Assembly: GCA_002691085.1 (NCBI GenBank)
Contig: NZGX01000023.1
Location: 20,693-35,353, forward strand
Length of the DNA stretch: 14,661 bases
Reading direction: 5' to 3'
Source of the DNA: Rhodospirillaceae bacterium
GTDB lineage: Bacteria; Pseudomonadota; Alphaproteobacteria; Rhodospirillales; Rhodospirillaceae
The first letter of the stretch is position 1, and every line of letters starts with the position of its first letter. Below are positions 6,824-14,661 of the stretch, in pieces. The notes under the pieces were generated by a model. It ran no database searches. It saw nothing but the letters and a program-made list of their open reading frames with translations, and was not told where the DNA came from. A program made the translations under genes and the position numbers.

Positions 6824-9631
6824 ATGAACAAAAAGGTAGAAAAATTAATTCTTATTGATGGGTCAGGCTATATTTTTAGGGCTTATTACATGTTACCCCC
6901 AATGAATAGACCTGACGGCACGCCCGTCAATGCTGTATATGGCTTTTCTAATATGATGATGAAGCTAATTGAAGACTTAAATATTAGAGAAGGAAATAAA
7001 CTTATTGCAATAATTCTTGATTCTGGCCGAATCACTTTTAGAAATGATATTTATCCTGATTATAAAGCAAACCGAGATGAAACTCCTGAAGACCTAATTC
7101 CTCAGTTTGATCTTATTAGAGAAGCAACAAAAGCATTTAGCATTCCAACAGATGAAATGAAAGGTTTTGAGGCAGATGATCTAATTGCTACATATTGTAA
7201 GATCAGTACAGAAGAAGGCATACCTGTCAGAATAATTTCTGCAGATAAAGATTTAATGCAATTAGTTAATAGAAATGTTGAGATGTTTGACCCAATGAAG
7301 GAAAAAATAATTGGTCCGAATGAGGTAAAAGATAAATTTGGTGTATTACCCGAAAAAGTTATAGACGTTCAGGCATTAGCAGGAGACTCTGTTGATAATA
7401 TCCCTGGAATTCCTGGAATCGGGGTTAAAACAGCTGCACAGCTCATTGAAGAATATGGATCACTTGAAAACCTTCTTGAAAATGCACACAACATAAAACA
7501 ACCAAAACGCAGAGAAAATTTAGTTAGTCATTCTCAGCTTGCATATATTTCAAAGAAATTAGTTACTCTAGAAAAAGAGGTCCCTGTAAAGAAAAAACTA
7601 AGTGATTTTACCTGGCAAGAACCAGACAAAGAAAATCTAGTTGATTGGCTAAAACAGCAGGGATTTAAAAGTATTCTTGCAAAGATATCAAATGAACCTA
7701 ATTCAAAGAATACAGTTACAAATAATACTTTAGTGAATAATGACTCACAAAAAGGCTCAGTATCAAAAAATAAAACTATTTATCCATTAATAAATGAAGT
7801 TAGTGAACTTAATAATTGGCTTCAGTTTTGTTCAGACTCAAGAGAAATTTCTATTGATACAGAAACAAACGGTCTAAATCCCCACAGCTGTGACTTAATA
7901 GGTATCTCAATTGCAAGCAATCCCGGAAAAAGTTGTTATATTCCCATTGGACATACAAATGATACTGATGACACTAAAGCACTGATAAATGAAAATATTT
8001 CTCAGTCAAATAACGTAATAAAGCAATTACCACTAAAGACAGTCATTAATTCTATAAAACCCATTCTTGAAAATCCCTCGATTTTAAAAATTGGCCAGAA
8101 CATCAAATTTGATATGCACGTTCTTCAGAGATATGGAATTAATATATTTCCTATAGATGATACAATGATACTTTCTTATGTAATTGATGGTTCAAAACAT
8201 GGACATGGCATGGATGAACTGGCTAAAATTCATCTTAATCATTCAACTATAAAATTCTCTGATATATGTGGTACAGGTAAGAAACAAATAACCTTTGATA
8301 AGGTAAAAATTGATATTGCTAAAAACTATGCGGCTGAAGATTCTGATATTACTCTTCAACTCTACAATCACTTAAAACCCAAACTTATAACTAATAAAGT
8401 AACGAAAGTTTATGAAAGACTAGAGCGACCTCTTATACCAATACTAAAAAAAATGGAAACAATAGGTATTAAAGTTGACTCCAAACTGCTAGACAACCTG
8501 GAAAAAGAATTTTCAGATAGAGCTAATGCTTTTTCTGAAGAGATTTTTAAATTAGCCGGAAAAGAATTTAATATTGGGTCTCCTCAGCAATTAGGTCAAA
8601 TTCTTTTTGATAAAAAAGATGGTATGGGTTTAGAAGGAAAGAAAACAAAGACAGGTGCATGGGCTACTGGGGCTAAAGTATTAGAAAACCTCACTGATGA
8701 AGGACATGTATTACCCTCAAAAGTAATAGAATGGAGAGCACTTACCAAACTCAAGAGCACATACACCTCTTCGCTAAAGGAACAGATTAATCCAGCAACA
8801 GGAAGAATACACACTACTTTTGCTCAACATTTCACCTCGACAGGAAGATTAAGTTCAAATGCTCCAAACCTTCAGAATATTCCTATAAGAACAAATGATG
8901 GGAAAAAAATAAGGTCTGCATTTATAGCAGAAGAAGGAAATATTTTAATTTCCGCAGATTATAGTCAAATTGAATTAAAAATACTTGCTCACGTCGCAAA
9001 AGAAAAAACTCTTCAACAAGCCTTTTTAAATGATGAAGATATTCATACAAGCACTGCAGCAACCATTTTCAACTTGCCTCTAAATGAAATAGACGATGCA
9101 AAAAGAAGAAAAGCTAAAACTATAAATTTTGGAATCATTTACGGAATTTCACCTTTTGGTTTGGCTAAACAATTATCTATTTCCCGAGAAGAGGCTAAAC
9201 AATTTATTGATACCTATTTTGATAAGTTTCCTGAAATTTTAAATTATATGGAAGAAACAAAGAATTTTACCAGAAAAAATGGGTTTGTAGTTACTCCTTT
9301 TGGAAGAAGATGTCAGATTCCAGGGATACTTAATCGGAATAATAATATTAAAAACTACGCAGAAAGAGCAGCAATAAATGCACCAATTCAAGGAGGTGCG
9401 GCAGATATTATAAAGGCTGCAATGATTAAACTTCCTAATCATTTATTAAAAGCAGGTCTAAAAACAAAAATGATATTGCAAGTTCATGATGAACTAATTT
9501 TTGAAGCCCCCGAAAGAGAGTTAGAACAGTCCCAGTCAATTATTAAAGACGTTATGGAGAATGCTGTAAAATTGGACATTCCTCTAAATATTGAAATTGG
9601 TTACGGAAAAAATTGGGCAGAAGCTCACTAA
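6824..9631 (+). CDS. polA: DNA polymerase I
   Basis: A full-length 935-residue polymerase for Okazaki fragment maturation and repair. The N-terminal 5'-3' exonuclease (about 1-290) has LILIDGSGYIFRAYY, the GFEADDLIA and ISADKDLMQLV acidic motifs, and the helix-hairpin-helix around DSVDNIPGIPGIGVKTA. A variable Asn/Ser-rich linker (about 292-320) follows. The 3'-5' proofreading domain keeps its acidic residues: D345-T-E347, the Asp of GQNIKFD, and YAAEDSD. The polymerase domain holds motif A with D712 (ADYSQIELK, where Lys replaces the usual Arg), motif B RRKAKTINFGIIYG with K765 and F769, and motif C QVHDELIFE with D889. Proofreading is therefore predicted active. There is no ribosome binding site of its own; translation probably depends on the zinc-finger gene 3 bases upstream. 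It converges on the SLC13 gene with a 14-base gap. Confidence 0.98.
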   Translation: MNKKVEKLILIDGSGYIFRAYYMLPPMNRPDGTPVNAVYGFSNMMMKLIEDLNIREGNKLIAIILDSGRITFRNDIYPDYKANRDETPEDLIPQFDLIREATKAFSIPTDEMKGFEADDLIATYCKISTEEGIPVRIISADKDLMQLVNRNVEMFDPMKEKIIGPNEVKDKFGVLPEKVIDVQALAGDSVDNIPGIPGIGVKTAAQLIEEYGSLENLLENAHNIKQPKRRENLVSHSQLAYISKKLVTLEKEVPVKKKLSDFTWQEPDKENLVDWLKQQGFKSILAKISNEPNSKNTVTNNTLVNNDSQKGSVSKNKTIYPLINEVSELNNWLQFCSDSREISIDTETNGLNPHSCDLIGISIASNPGKSCYIPIGHTNDTDDTKALINENISQSNNVIKQLPLKTVINSIKPILENPSILKIGQNIKFDMHVLQRYGINIFPIDDTMILSYVIDGSKHGHGMDELAKIHLNHSTIKFSDICGTGKKQITFDKVKIDIAKNYAAEDSDITLQLYNHLKPKLITNKVTKVYERLERPLIPILKKMETIGIKVDSKLLDNLEKEFSDRANAFSEEIFKLAGKEFNIGSPQQLGQILFDKKDGMGLEGKKTKTGAWATGAKVLENLTDEGHVLPSKVIEWRALTKLKSTYTSSLKEQINPATGRIHTTFAQHFTSTGRLSSNAPNLQNIPIRTNDGKKIRSAFIAEEGNILISADYSQIELKILAHVAKEKTLQQAFLNDEDIHTSTAATIFNLPLNEIDDAKRRKAKTINFGIIYGISPFGLAKQLSISREEAKQFIDTYFDKFPEILNYMEETKNFTRKNGFVVTPFGRRCQIPGILNRNNNIKNYAERAAINAPIQGGAADIIKAAMIKLPNHLLKAGLKTKMILQVHDELIFEAPERELEQSQSIIKDVMENAVKLDIPLNIEIGYGKNWAEAH

Positions 9632-9645
9632 AGTATATTGTATTA

Positions 9646-11106
9646 TTAAATTCCAACCCAAGAAGGAAGTTCACCAATAACTACTCCAAAAACCTGGGTG
9701 ATTAATGCTAATGAAAATATTAATAGAATAAAAATTGAAGTTAAATTTATAACTATCCCCGCGCGAGACATTTGAGGAATAGTTACATACCCTGATCCAA
9801 AAACTATTGCGTTTGGAGGAGTTGCTGGCGGAAGCATGAATGCACAACTTGCTGCCATTGTAGCTGGGATACATAGTAGAAGTGGATTTTCCCCAATTGC
9901 AACTGCTGCTGCCGCTAAAATTGGTAATAAAGTAGCAATTGTTGCTGTATTTGAAGTAACTTCAGTAAGAAAAACAACTATACTAATAACCAGCAAGCAA
10001 ACTACAAAAATGGATATTGTCTGCATAGAAGACATTTCTTGACCTATCCATTCTGATAGACCAGATGCCACTGCTGCATTTGCAAGACTTAACCCACCTC
10101 CAAATAGAATTAATATCCCCCAGGGTAATTTACTTGCCCATTCCCAATCGAGCACGCCTCCTTTTCCCTTGCCAGCTGGAATAATAAAAAGAAATATGGA
10201 AACCGTCATAGCTATTCCAGCATCGGAAATATTTAATTCGGGAAATACTTTTTGAAGAAATGGTCTAGATATCCATAGAAAAGCAGCTGAAAAAAAAGCG
10301 AAAGCAGTGACACCTTCCCCAAAAGTAAATCTACCTTGAGTTCTTCTTTCGTTTGCTAAAAGTTCATCTATTCCAAGAATGGGTGTGTTTGGAAGTTTAT
10401 ATATAAACCGAGTAAGTAATAACCAAGTTACAAATAATAAAACCATCGCTGTTGGAACACCAATCATCATCCAATCAAAAAAGCTTATACTAAAGCCATA
10501 TATTTCATCAAAATACAAAGCAACTAAGGCATTTGGTGCCGTACCTATTAGGGTAGAAAGACCACCAATGTTGGCAGCATATGCAATAGAAAGTACTAAA
10601 GGAGTCTTTAAGGTATTAAAGTCTGACTTACTATTAATATTTATTACTGATAAAACAGATAAACCTATAGGTAACATCATCATTGTAGTTGCAGTATTTG
10701 TTACCCACATCGATAAGAAAGCACTAGAAATCATAAATCCAGCTAACAAATTTCTCTGACGTGTTCCTGTAAGCGAAAGTAGAGACAAGGCAATTCTTTT
10801 ATGCAAGCCCCACCTTTGCATTGATAGTGCAATCATAAACCCACCCATAAAAAGAAATATCAATGGGTTTGCATACGATTTTGAAGTATCTTCAATACTA
10901 AGGATATTTAAGAAAGGGAACAGTACTAAAGGTACCAATCCTGTAGCATAAACAGGTATTGCTTCAGTAATCCACCATATAGCCATCAAAATAATTACAA
11001 ATGCAGTTTGCCAAGCCATCAAAGACATACTTGAAGGTGGGGTAATGAAAAAAGAAGACAAAAAAACTATTGCCCCTAAGTAAAGACCTACTTTATTTCT
11101 GTTCAT
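9646..11106 (-). CDS. DASS/SLC13 family sodium-coupled anion (dicarboxylate) transporter
   Basis: A 486-residue inner-membrane transporter with about 11-12 hydrophobic segments. Two copies of the family's Na+/carboxylate-binding motif are seen: VTNTATTMMMLPIG (T136-N137-T138, the usual Ser replaced by Thr) and EVTSNTATIATLLPIL (S385-N386-T387). These place it with VcINDY-like carriers for succinate, malate, fumarate or related anions (sulfate in some relatives). I prefer the ATG at 11106; a TTG two codons upstream is the alternative, and neither has a strong ribosome binding site. It begins 23 bases after the pckA stop on the same strand, so the pair looks like an operon: dicarboxylate uptake feeding oxaloacetate to PEP carboxykinase. 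The substrate remains inferred from family and context. Confidence 0.87.
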   Translation of the reverse strand: MNRNKVGLYLGAIVFLSSFFITPPSSMSLMAWQTAFVIILMAIWWITEAIPVYATGLVPLVLFPFLNILSIEDTSKSYANPLIFLFMGGFMIALSMQRWGLHKRIALSLLSLTGTRQRNLLAGFMISSAFLSMWVTNTATTMMMLPIGLSVLSVININSKSDFNTLKTPLVLSIAYAANIGGLSTLIGTAPNALVALYFDEIYGFSISFFDWMMIGVPTAMVLLFVTWLLLTRFIYKLPNTPILGIDELLANERRTQGRFTFGEGVTAFAFFSAAFLWISRPFLQKVFPELNISDAGIAMTVSIFLFIIPAGKGKGGVLDWEWASKLPWGILILFGGGLSLANAAVASGLSEWIGQEMSSMQTISIFVVCLLVISIVVFLTEVTSNTATIATLLPILAAAAVAIGENPLLLCIPATMAASCAFMLPPATPPNAIVFGSGYVTIPQMSRAGIVINLTSIFILLIFSLALITQVFGVVIGELPSWVGI

Positions 11107-11129
11107 ATACAAATAATTTTAAAGTGTTT

Positions 11130-12737
11130 TTAATGATCTGCTCTTATTGCAATTTCTAAAACATTATTATCAACAAAATCTTTGAATTGAATAAAGTTTT
11201 GTTCAAAAAGTCTAGCAACTTCTTTAGCTGACTTATTATAAAGCCCTTTATCACCCCAAGAAGATTCTGGTTTAAGTATTTGATCTGGAACCTGCGGGCA
11301 CTTAAGTGGCACCATTAACCCAAAATTATCGTCTTTATAATACTCAACTTCATCTAAATCACCATTCAGAGCAGCATCTAGCATAGCGCGCGTATATTTA
11401 ATTGGCATTCTTTGACCCACACCATATTTTCCACCCGTCCAACCAGTATTAACAAGCCAGCAAGTTGCTCCGCTTGATTTAATCTTATCCCCTAAGAGTT
11501 TTGCATAAACTGTTGGATTGCGAGGCATAAAGGGTGCACCAAAGCAACTTGAAAAAACAGCCTGCGGTTCAGTTACGCCCTTTTCAGTGCCAGCAACCCT
11601 TGCAGTATAGCCTGAAAGAAAATGATACATTGCCTGTTCTGGTGAAAGCTTCGAAATTGGTGGCAAAACTCCAAATGCATCTGCTGTTAACATAATGATA
11701 TGATTGGGCTGCGGACCAAAACCATTTTTAGTGACATTTGGAATAAACTCAATTGGATAAGAAGCTCTTGTATTTTCTGTTAAAGAACCATCATCTAAAT
11801 CTAATTCTCTTGTTAAAGGGTTCATTACAACATTCTCAAGTATTGTGCCAAACCTTTTTGTAGCAGAAAATATTTCCGGCTCAGCCTCTTGAGATAACTT
11901 GATTACTTTTGCATAACATCCACCCTCAAAATTAAAAACTCCATGTTCACTCCATCCATGTTCATCATCTCCTATCAATTCTCTATTGGAGTCCGCCGAA
12001 AGAGTTGTCTTCCCAGTACCTGATAATCCAAAAAAAATTGCTGATTTACCTTCAGCACTTATATTTGCCGAGCAATGCATTGGTAGCACGCCTTTTTCAG
12101 GTAAAATATAATTAAGCAATGAGAATACAGATTTTTTAATCTCACCAGCATATATTGTTCCGCCAATTATAACTAATTTCTTAGAGAAGTTTACTAAAAC
12201 AAAAACCTCTGAATTTGTTCCATGGAGTTCTTTTTCAGCATGACATGATGGTGCATGCAGAACAGTAAAGTCAGGAATAAAATTAGTTAAGTACTCAATA
12301 TCTGGCTGAATAAACATATTCCTAGCGAATAGATTATGCCATGCACTTTCGGTTACCACTCGAATTTTAAGTCTATTGTTTTGATCCGCTCCAGCATAGC
12401 AATCTTGAATAAATAAATCTTTTGAAGAAAGATGAGAAAGAATTTTTTTATGCAACAGATCAAACTTATCTGCTGTTATGGAAGAATTTACTTTTCCCCA
12501 GTCGATTGTATCTTCAGTAATTTTATCTTTTACGATAAATTTATCATTTGGGGATCTACCTGTATGCTTGCCAGTAATGCATACAAGTGCTCCATCTTTA
12601 GACAAAGTTCCCTCTTTTCTTCGAATTGAAATTTCAATTAAATCAGTACTACTGAGATTCCAAAAAGTATCCTTTTTTGGTTCTAAACCATGATTTTCCA
12701 AACCATGAGAACTAGAAATACAACGCTCGTTTTTCAC
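11130..12737 (-). CDS. pckA: Phosphoenolpyruvate carboxykinase (ATP)
   Basis: A 535-residue cytoplasmic enzyme converting oxaloacetate and ATP to phosphoenolpyruvate, CO2 and ADP, the entry step of gluconeogenesis from TCA intermediates. Visible motifs: GKHTGRSPNDKF (Arg61), GGTIYAGEIKK (about 192-202), P-loop GLSGTGKTT (237-245), the metal-binding IGDDEHGW (D257, D258), FEGGCYAK, and ENTRASYPIEFI. The length is normal for the ATP-type family. The start is GTG, preceded by AAGGG about 9 bases upstream; no ATG lies near the expected N-terminus. It is divergent from rapZ across a 253-base region and followed by an SLC13 transporter 23 bases after its stop. In many alphaproteobacteria pckA is likewise divergent from the chvI-chvG-hprK-PTS cluster, which is missing here. 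Confidence 0.97.
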   Translation of the reverse strand: MKNERCISSSHGLENHGLEPKKDTFWNLSSTDLIEISIRRKEGTLSKDGALVCITGKHTGRSPNDKFIVKDKITEDTIDWGKVNSSITADKFDLLHKKILSHLSSKDLFIQDCYAGADQNNRLKIRVVTESAWHNLFARNMFIQPDIEYLTNFIPDFTVLHAPSCHAEKELHGTNSEVFVLVNFSKKLVIIGGTIYAGEIKKSVFSLLNYILPEKGVLPMHCSANISAEGKSAIFFGLSGTGKTTLSADSNRELIGDDEHGWSEHGVFNFEGGCYAKVIKLSQEAEPEIFSATKRFGTILENVVMNPLTRELDLDDGSLTENTRASYPIEFIPNVTKNGFGPQPNHIIMLTADAFGVLPPISKLSPEQAMYHFLSGYTARVAGTEKGVTEPQAVFSSCFGAPFMPRNPTVYAKLLGDKIKSSGATCWLVNTGWTGGKYGVGQRMPIKYTRAMLDAALNGDLDEVEYYKDDNFGLMVPLKCPQVPDQILKPESSWGDKGLYNKSAKEVARLFEQNFIQFKDFVDNNVLEIAIRADH

Positions 12738-12990
12738 AATAAATAACCCTTAAATGAAAAAAATCGACAAGTGAAAATAAACTTTAAACAGTTATGACCA
12801 TTAAATAACCTCTTGAACCAATATAGGCAACATGTCCATGTAAAGTTTCTTAAATTTTTATTACCTTAATTAAAGTATGCTATAATGATCATGTTATTCA
12901 ATTTTTTCAACTAAATTAATAGTTTTAGTTATTTATTGACATTATTGAAACCTCTAGGATAAAGGAATGAATAATAAAATTAGGTAAAAA
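12738..12990. promoter_or_regulatory. Divergent pckA / rapZ control region
   Basis: The longest gap in the window (253 bases) holds no convincing small gene. On the plus strand TGCTATAAT (12878-12886) is an extended -10 element directed at rapZ, with only a poor -35 (TTATTA) 17 bases upstream; it would give a leader of about 100 bases. An inverted repeat ACATG-TC-CATGT sits at 12830-12841 on the pckA side and could be an operator. The pckA promoter itself is not clear. Confidence 0.45.
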
Positions 12991-13860
12991 ATGAATAAGG
13001 ACATGAAAAAAGAGGTCTTTATAATCTCTGGAATTTCAGGTGCAGGAAAGAGTACTGCATTAAACTTTCTTGAAGATTTGGATTTTGAAATTGTTGATAA
13101 TCTTCCTTTAAATCTTCTGATTCCCACTATTCATGAGTCTGATAATAAATATAGACTTGCATTTGGTATAGACATACGCACAAGAGATTTTAATCTTAAG
13201 AATTTTAGCGAAAAGCTCAATAGTCTGCTTTCTGAGGATAACTTAAAAATTAAAATCATTTTCCTGGAATGTAATAATTTTACCCTTATAAGAAGGTATA
13301 AAGAAACTAGACGTCCTCACCCTCTGGGTAAAGAAAAAACTCTTAATGAATTAATTTCAAAAGAGAGAGAAGTCTTAAATCCTATTAAAGAGAAGTCAGA
13401 TATTATTTTAGATACATCAAATTTGATACCTTATGATCTTAAATCTATTTTATTACGTGAAATAGAAAATACAATAGATATTAGTATGAAGATTAGTTTA
13501 TTTTCATTTGGTTACAAAACTAGAATACCAGAAGAGTCAGACTTAGTAATTGATGTAAGGTTTCTTAAGAATCCTTTTTATATACATGATTTGAAAAGCT
13601 TATCTGGTTTAGATAATAAAGTTAAAGAATATATTAAAAGTGATCCTTTTTACCCTACTTTCATAAAAAACATGAAATCGTTTCTAACACTGCTGATCCC
13701 GAAATATGAACAGGAAGGTAAAAATTATCTAACTATATCTTTTGGATGCACTGGTGGACAACATAGATCTGTATGTGTTGTTGAAGAGATCGGAAAGTGG
13801 CTTAATGAAGAAACAATTAAGTTCAATATTAATCATCGTGATCTATCCTCAAAAGGTTAA
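12991..13860 (+). CDS. rapZ: RapZ-type nucleotide-binding protein (RNase adapter family)
   Basis: A 289-residue, normal-length member of the RapZ/YvcJ family. The N-terminal P-loop domain has Walker A GISGAGKST (14-22), VDNLPLNLL, and DIRTRDF (61-67); the middle has the conserved RRYKETRRPHPL; the C-terminal domain ends in FGCTGGQHRSV (251-261), the segment linked to ligand and RNA binding. In E. coli RapZ binds glucosamine-6-phosphate and targets GlmZ RNA to RNase E; in alphaproteobacteria the target is not established and the gene usually sits with hprK and PTS genes. Here none of those is adjacent. The start is supported by AGG 6 bases ahead of the ATG; a second in-frame ATG lies four codons later. 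It is followed by ahcY after 115 bases. Confidence 0.93.
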   Translation: MNKDMKKEVFIISGISGAGKSTALNFLEDLDFEIVDNLPLNLLIPTIHESDNKYRLAFGIDIRTRDFNLKNFSEKLNSLLSEDNLKIKIIFLECNNFTLIRRYKETRRPHPLGKEKTLNELISKEREVLNPIKEKSDIILDTSNLIPYDLKSILLREIENTIDISMKISLFSFGYKTRIPEESDLVIDVRFLKNPFYIHDLKSLSGLDNKVKEYIKSDPFYPTFIKNMKSFLTLLIPKYEQEGKNYLTISFGCTGGQHRSVCVVEEIGKWLNEETIKFNINHRDLSSKG

Positions 13861-13861
13861 T

Positions 13862-13887
13862 TATAAATAGAGTTTATATATTTTTTT
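13862..13887 (+). terminator. Weak candidate terminator after rapZ
   Basis: TATAAA and TTTATA (13862-13867 and 13873-13878) can form a 6-bp hairpin with a 5-base loop, followed closely by seven T (13881-13887). The stem is all A-T and so weak; partial read-through into ahcY is likely even if it works. Confidence 0.35.
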
Positions 13888-13930
13888 GCAACATAAGGTT
13901 GCTCATCAACTAAGAGACTGCTATATGCAG
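13888..13930 (+). promoter_or_regulatory. ahcY promoter/leader with hairpins
   Basis: A candidate promoter is TTGCTC (13899-13904), 17-base spacer, TATATG (13922-13927) with a TGC extended -10. The same stretch can fold: GCAAC (13888-13892) pairs with GTTGC (13898-13902), the GTTG can alternatively pair with CAAC (13907-13910), and CTGC (13918-13921) pairs with GCAG (13927-13930). Promoter and structured leader cannot both be fully right; the sequence does not decide. Confidence 0.35.
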
Positions 13931-13975
13931 ACACAAAAAATATCTAATTTAATTTTCTATAAACAGGAGTTTCAA

Positions 13976-14661
13976 ATGGCTTTCACAGATTTTAAGGTAT
14001 CTGATATCACTCAGTCAGAATGGGGTTCCCATGAGATTCAAATGGCAGAAACAGAAATGCCTGGTTTAATGGCACTAAGAGACGAATTTGCTAAAGATCA
14101 ACCACTTAAAGGAGCTCGTATAGCTGGTTGTCTTCATATGACTATTCAAACAGCAGTCTTAATTGAAACATTAATTAGTTTAGGTGCTGAAGTTCGCTGG
14201 AGCTCATGCAATATATTTTCAACTCAAGATCATGCTGCTGCTGCAATCGCAGCAAAGAACATCCCGGTTTTCGCCTGGAAAGGGATGAATGACGATGAAT
14301 TCTGGTGGGCAATCAGAAAAACAATAGAGGGGCCTAATGGATGGAAACCAAATTTAATTTTAGATGATGGTGGTGACCTAACTAAAATTATGCATGAAGA
14401 ATATTCAAGCCTTATGAAAGATATTAGAGGTATATCTGAAGAAACAACAACTGGAGTTCTAAGACTAATAGAAATGCAAGATAAAAACACCCTTATGGTT
14501 CCAGCTATAAATGTTAATGATAGTGTTACAAAATCAAAATTTGATAATGTTTATGGATGCAGAGAGAGTCTTGTTGATGGAATACGAAGGGCAACAGATT
14601 TAATGATGGCAGGCAAGGTTGCAGTTGTTAATGGGTACGGTGATGTTGGCAAAGGCTCAGC
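13976..14661 (+). CDS. ahcY: Adenosylhomocysteinase (partial, C-terminus outside window)
   Basis: The first 228 residues are visible before the window ends. The enzyme hydrolyses S-adenosylhomocysteine to adenosine and homocysteine with tightly bound NAD, relieving inhibition of methyltransferases. Catalytic and substrate residues are present: H54 (GCLHMTIQTA), D85 region STQDHAAAA, D131 (ILDDGGD), E156 (ISEETTTGV), K186 and D190 (NDSVTKSKFDN). The NAD-binding GYGDVGKGS (220-228) begins the Rossmann domain at the edge. The start has a strong AGGAG 6 bases upstream of the ATG. It follows rapZ on the same strand after 115 bases holding a weak terminator and a possible own promoter. In related genomes HPr and EIIA genes usually lie between the two. 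Confidence 0.97.
   Translation, partial: MAFTDFKVSDITQSEWGSHEIQMAETEMPGLMALRDEFAKDQPLKGARIAGCLHMTIQTAVLIETLISLGAEVRWSSCNIFSTQDHAAAAIAAKNIPVFAWKGMNDDEFWWAIRKTIEGPNGWKPNLILDDGGDLTKIMHEEYSSLMKDIRGISEETTTGVLRLIEMQDKNTLMVPAINVNDSVTKSKFDNVYGCRESLVDGIRRATDLMMAGKVAVVNGYGDVGKGS

Noticed and set aside
10379..10759. 126-codon open frame on the plus strand
   Set aside because: It is antisense to the SLC13 transporter; the transporter frame has clear family motifs and this one has none.
12967..12987. Six-codon leader ORF (MNNKIR) just ahead of rapZ
   Set aside because: AAAGGA touches its ATG with no spacer, so initiation is unlikely; the short frame is expected by chance in such AT-rich DNA.
13888..13975. 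Known SAM-II/SAM-V or SAH riboswitch upstream of ahcY
   Set aside because: The stems are short and the conserved core sequences I remember for these classes are not present.
14230..14490. 86-codon open frame on the minus strand
   Set aside because: It is antisense to ahcY, whose catalytic residues are read in the plus frame over the same bases.

Overview
The window is AT-rich chromosomal DNA (about one third G+C by eye), densely packed with no gap above about 250 bases. It most likely comes from a streamlined, free-living, probably marine alphaproteobacterium. The arguments for Alphaproteobacteria are the divergent pckA / rapZ-ahcY neighbourhood (a reduced form of the classical pckA-chvI-chvG-hprK-rapZ-EIIA-ptsH-ahcY locus), an NDUFS6-like CHCC zinc-finger protein, and a methyltransferase of a type I associate with alphaproteobacteria. 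The exact clade cannot be settled from this stretch.

Layout. 1-1012 (minus): a three-gene run coding for a secreted DUF4399 protein, a stand-alone prepilin-peptidase N-terminal domain, and a SAM methyltransferase cut by the window edge. 1121-2464 (plus): a spinster-type MFS transporter, convergent with a VOC-fold protein (2473-2949, minus). 3077-5309 (minus): a TonB-dependent catecholate-type siderophore receptor with a strong Fur box upstream and a good intrinsic terminator downstream. 5430-5506 (minus): tRNA-Arg(CCG), followed upstream by an ABC-2 type ATPase gene (5561-6502/6514, minus). 6665-9631 (plus): a small zinc-finger gene, absent from ordinary long-ORF searches, tightly coupled to a full-length polA. 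9646-12737 (minus): pckA followed by a DASS/SLC13 transporter. 12991-14661 (plus): rapZ, then ahcY running off the window end.

How it fits together. pckA and the SLC13 transporter form a plausible unit for taking up C4-dicarboxylates and turning oxaloacetate into phosphoenolpyruvate. The TonB receptor is the iron-acquisition gene and carries the only clear transcription-factor site. polA, tRNA-Arg and ahcY are housekeeping.

I see no phage, transposon, CRISPR or defence island, and no obviously new multi-gene system. The best leads are the stripped pckA-rapZ-ahcY locus without HPr kinase, PTS or ChvG/ChvI genes, the orphan prepilin-peptidase N-terminal domain, and the hairpin-rich leader of ahcY.
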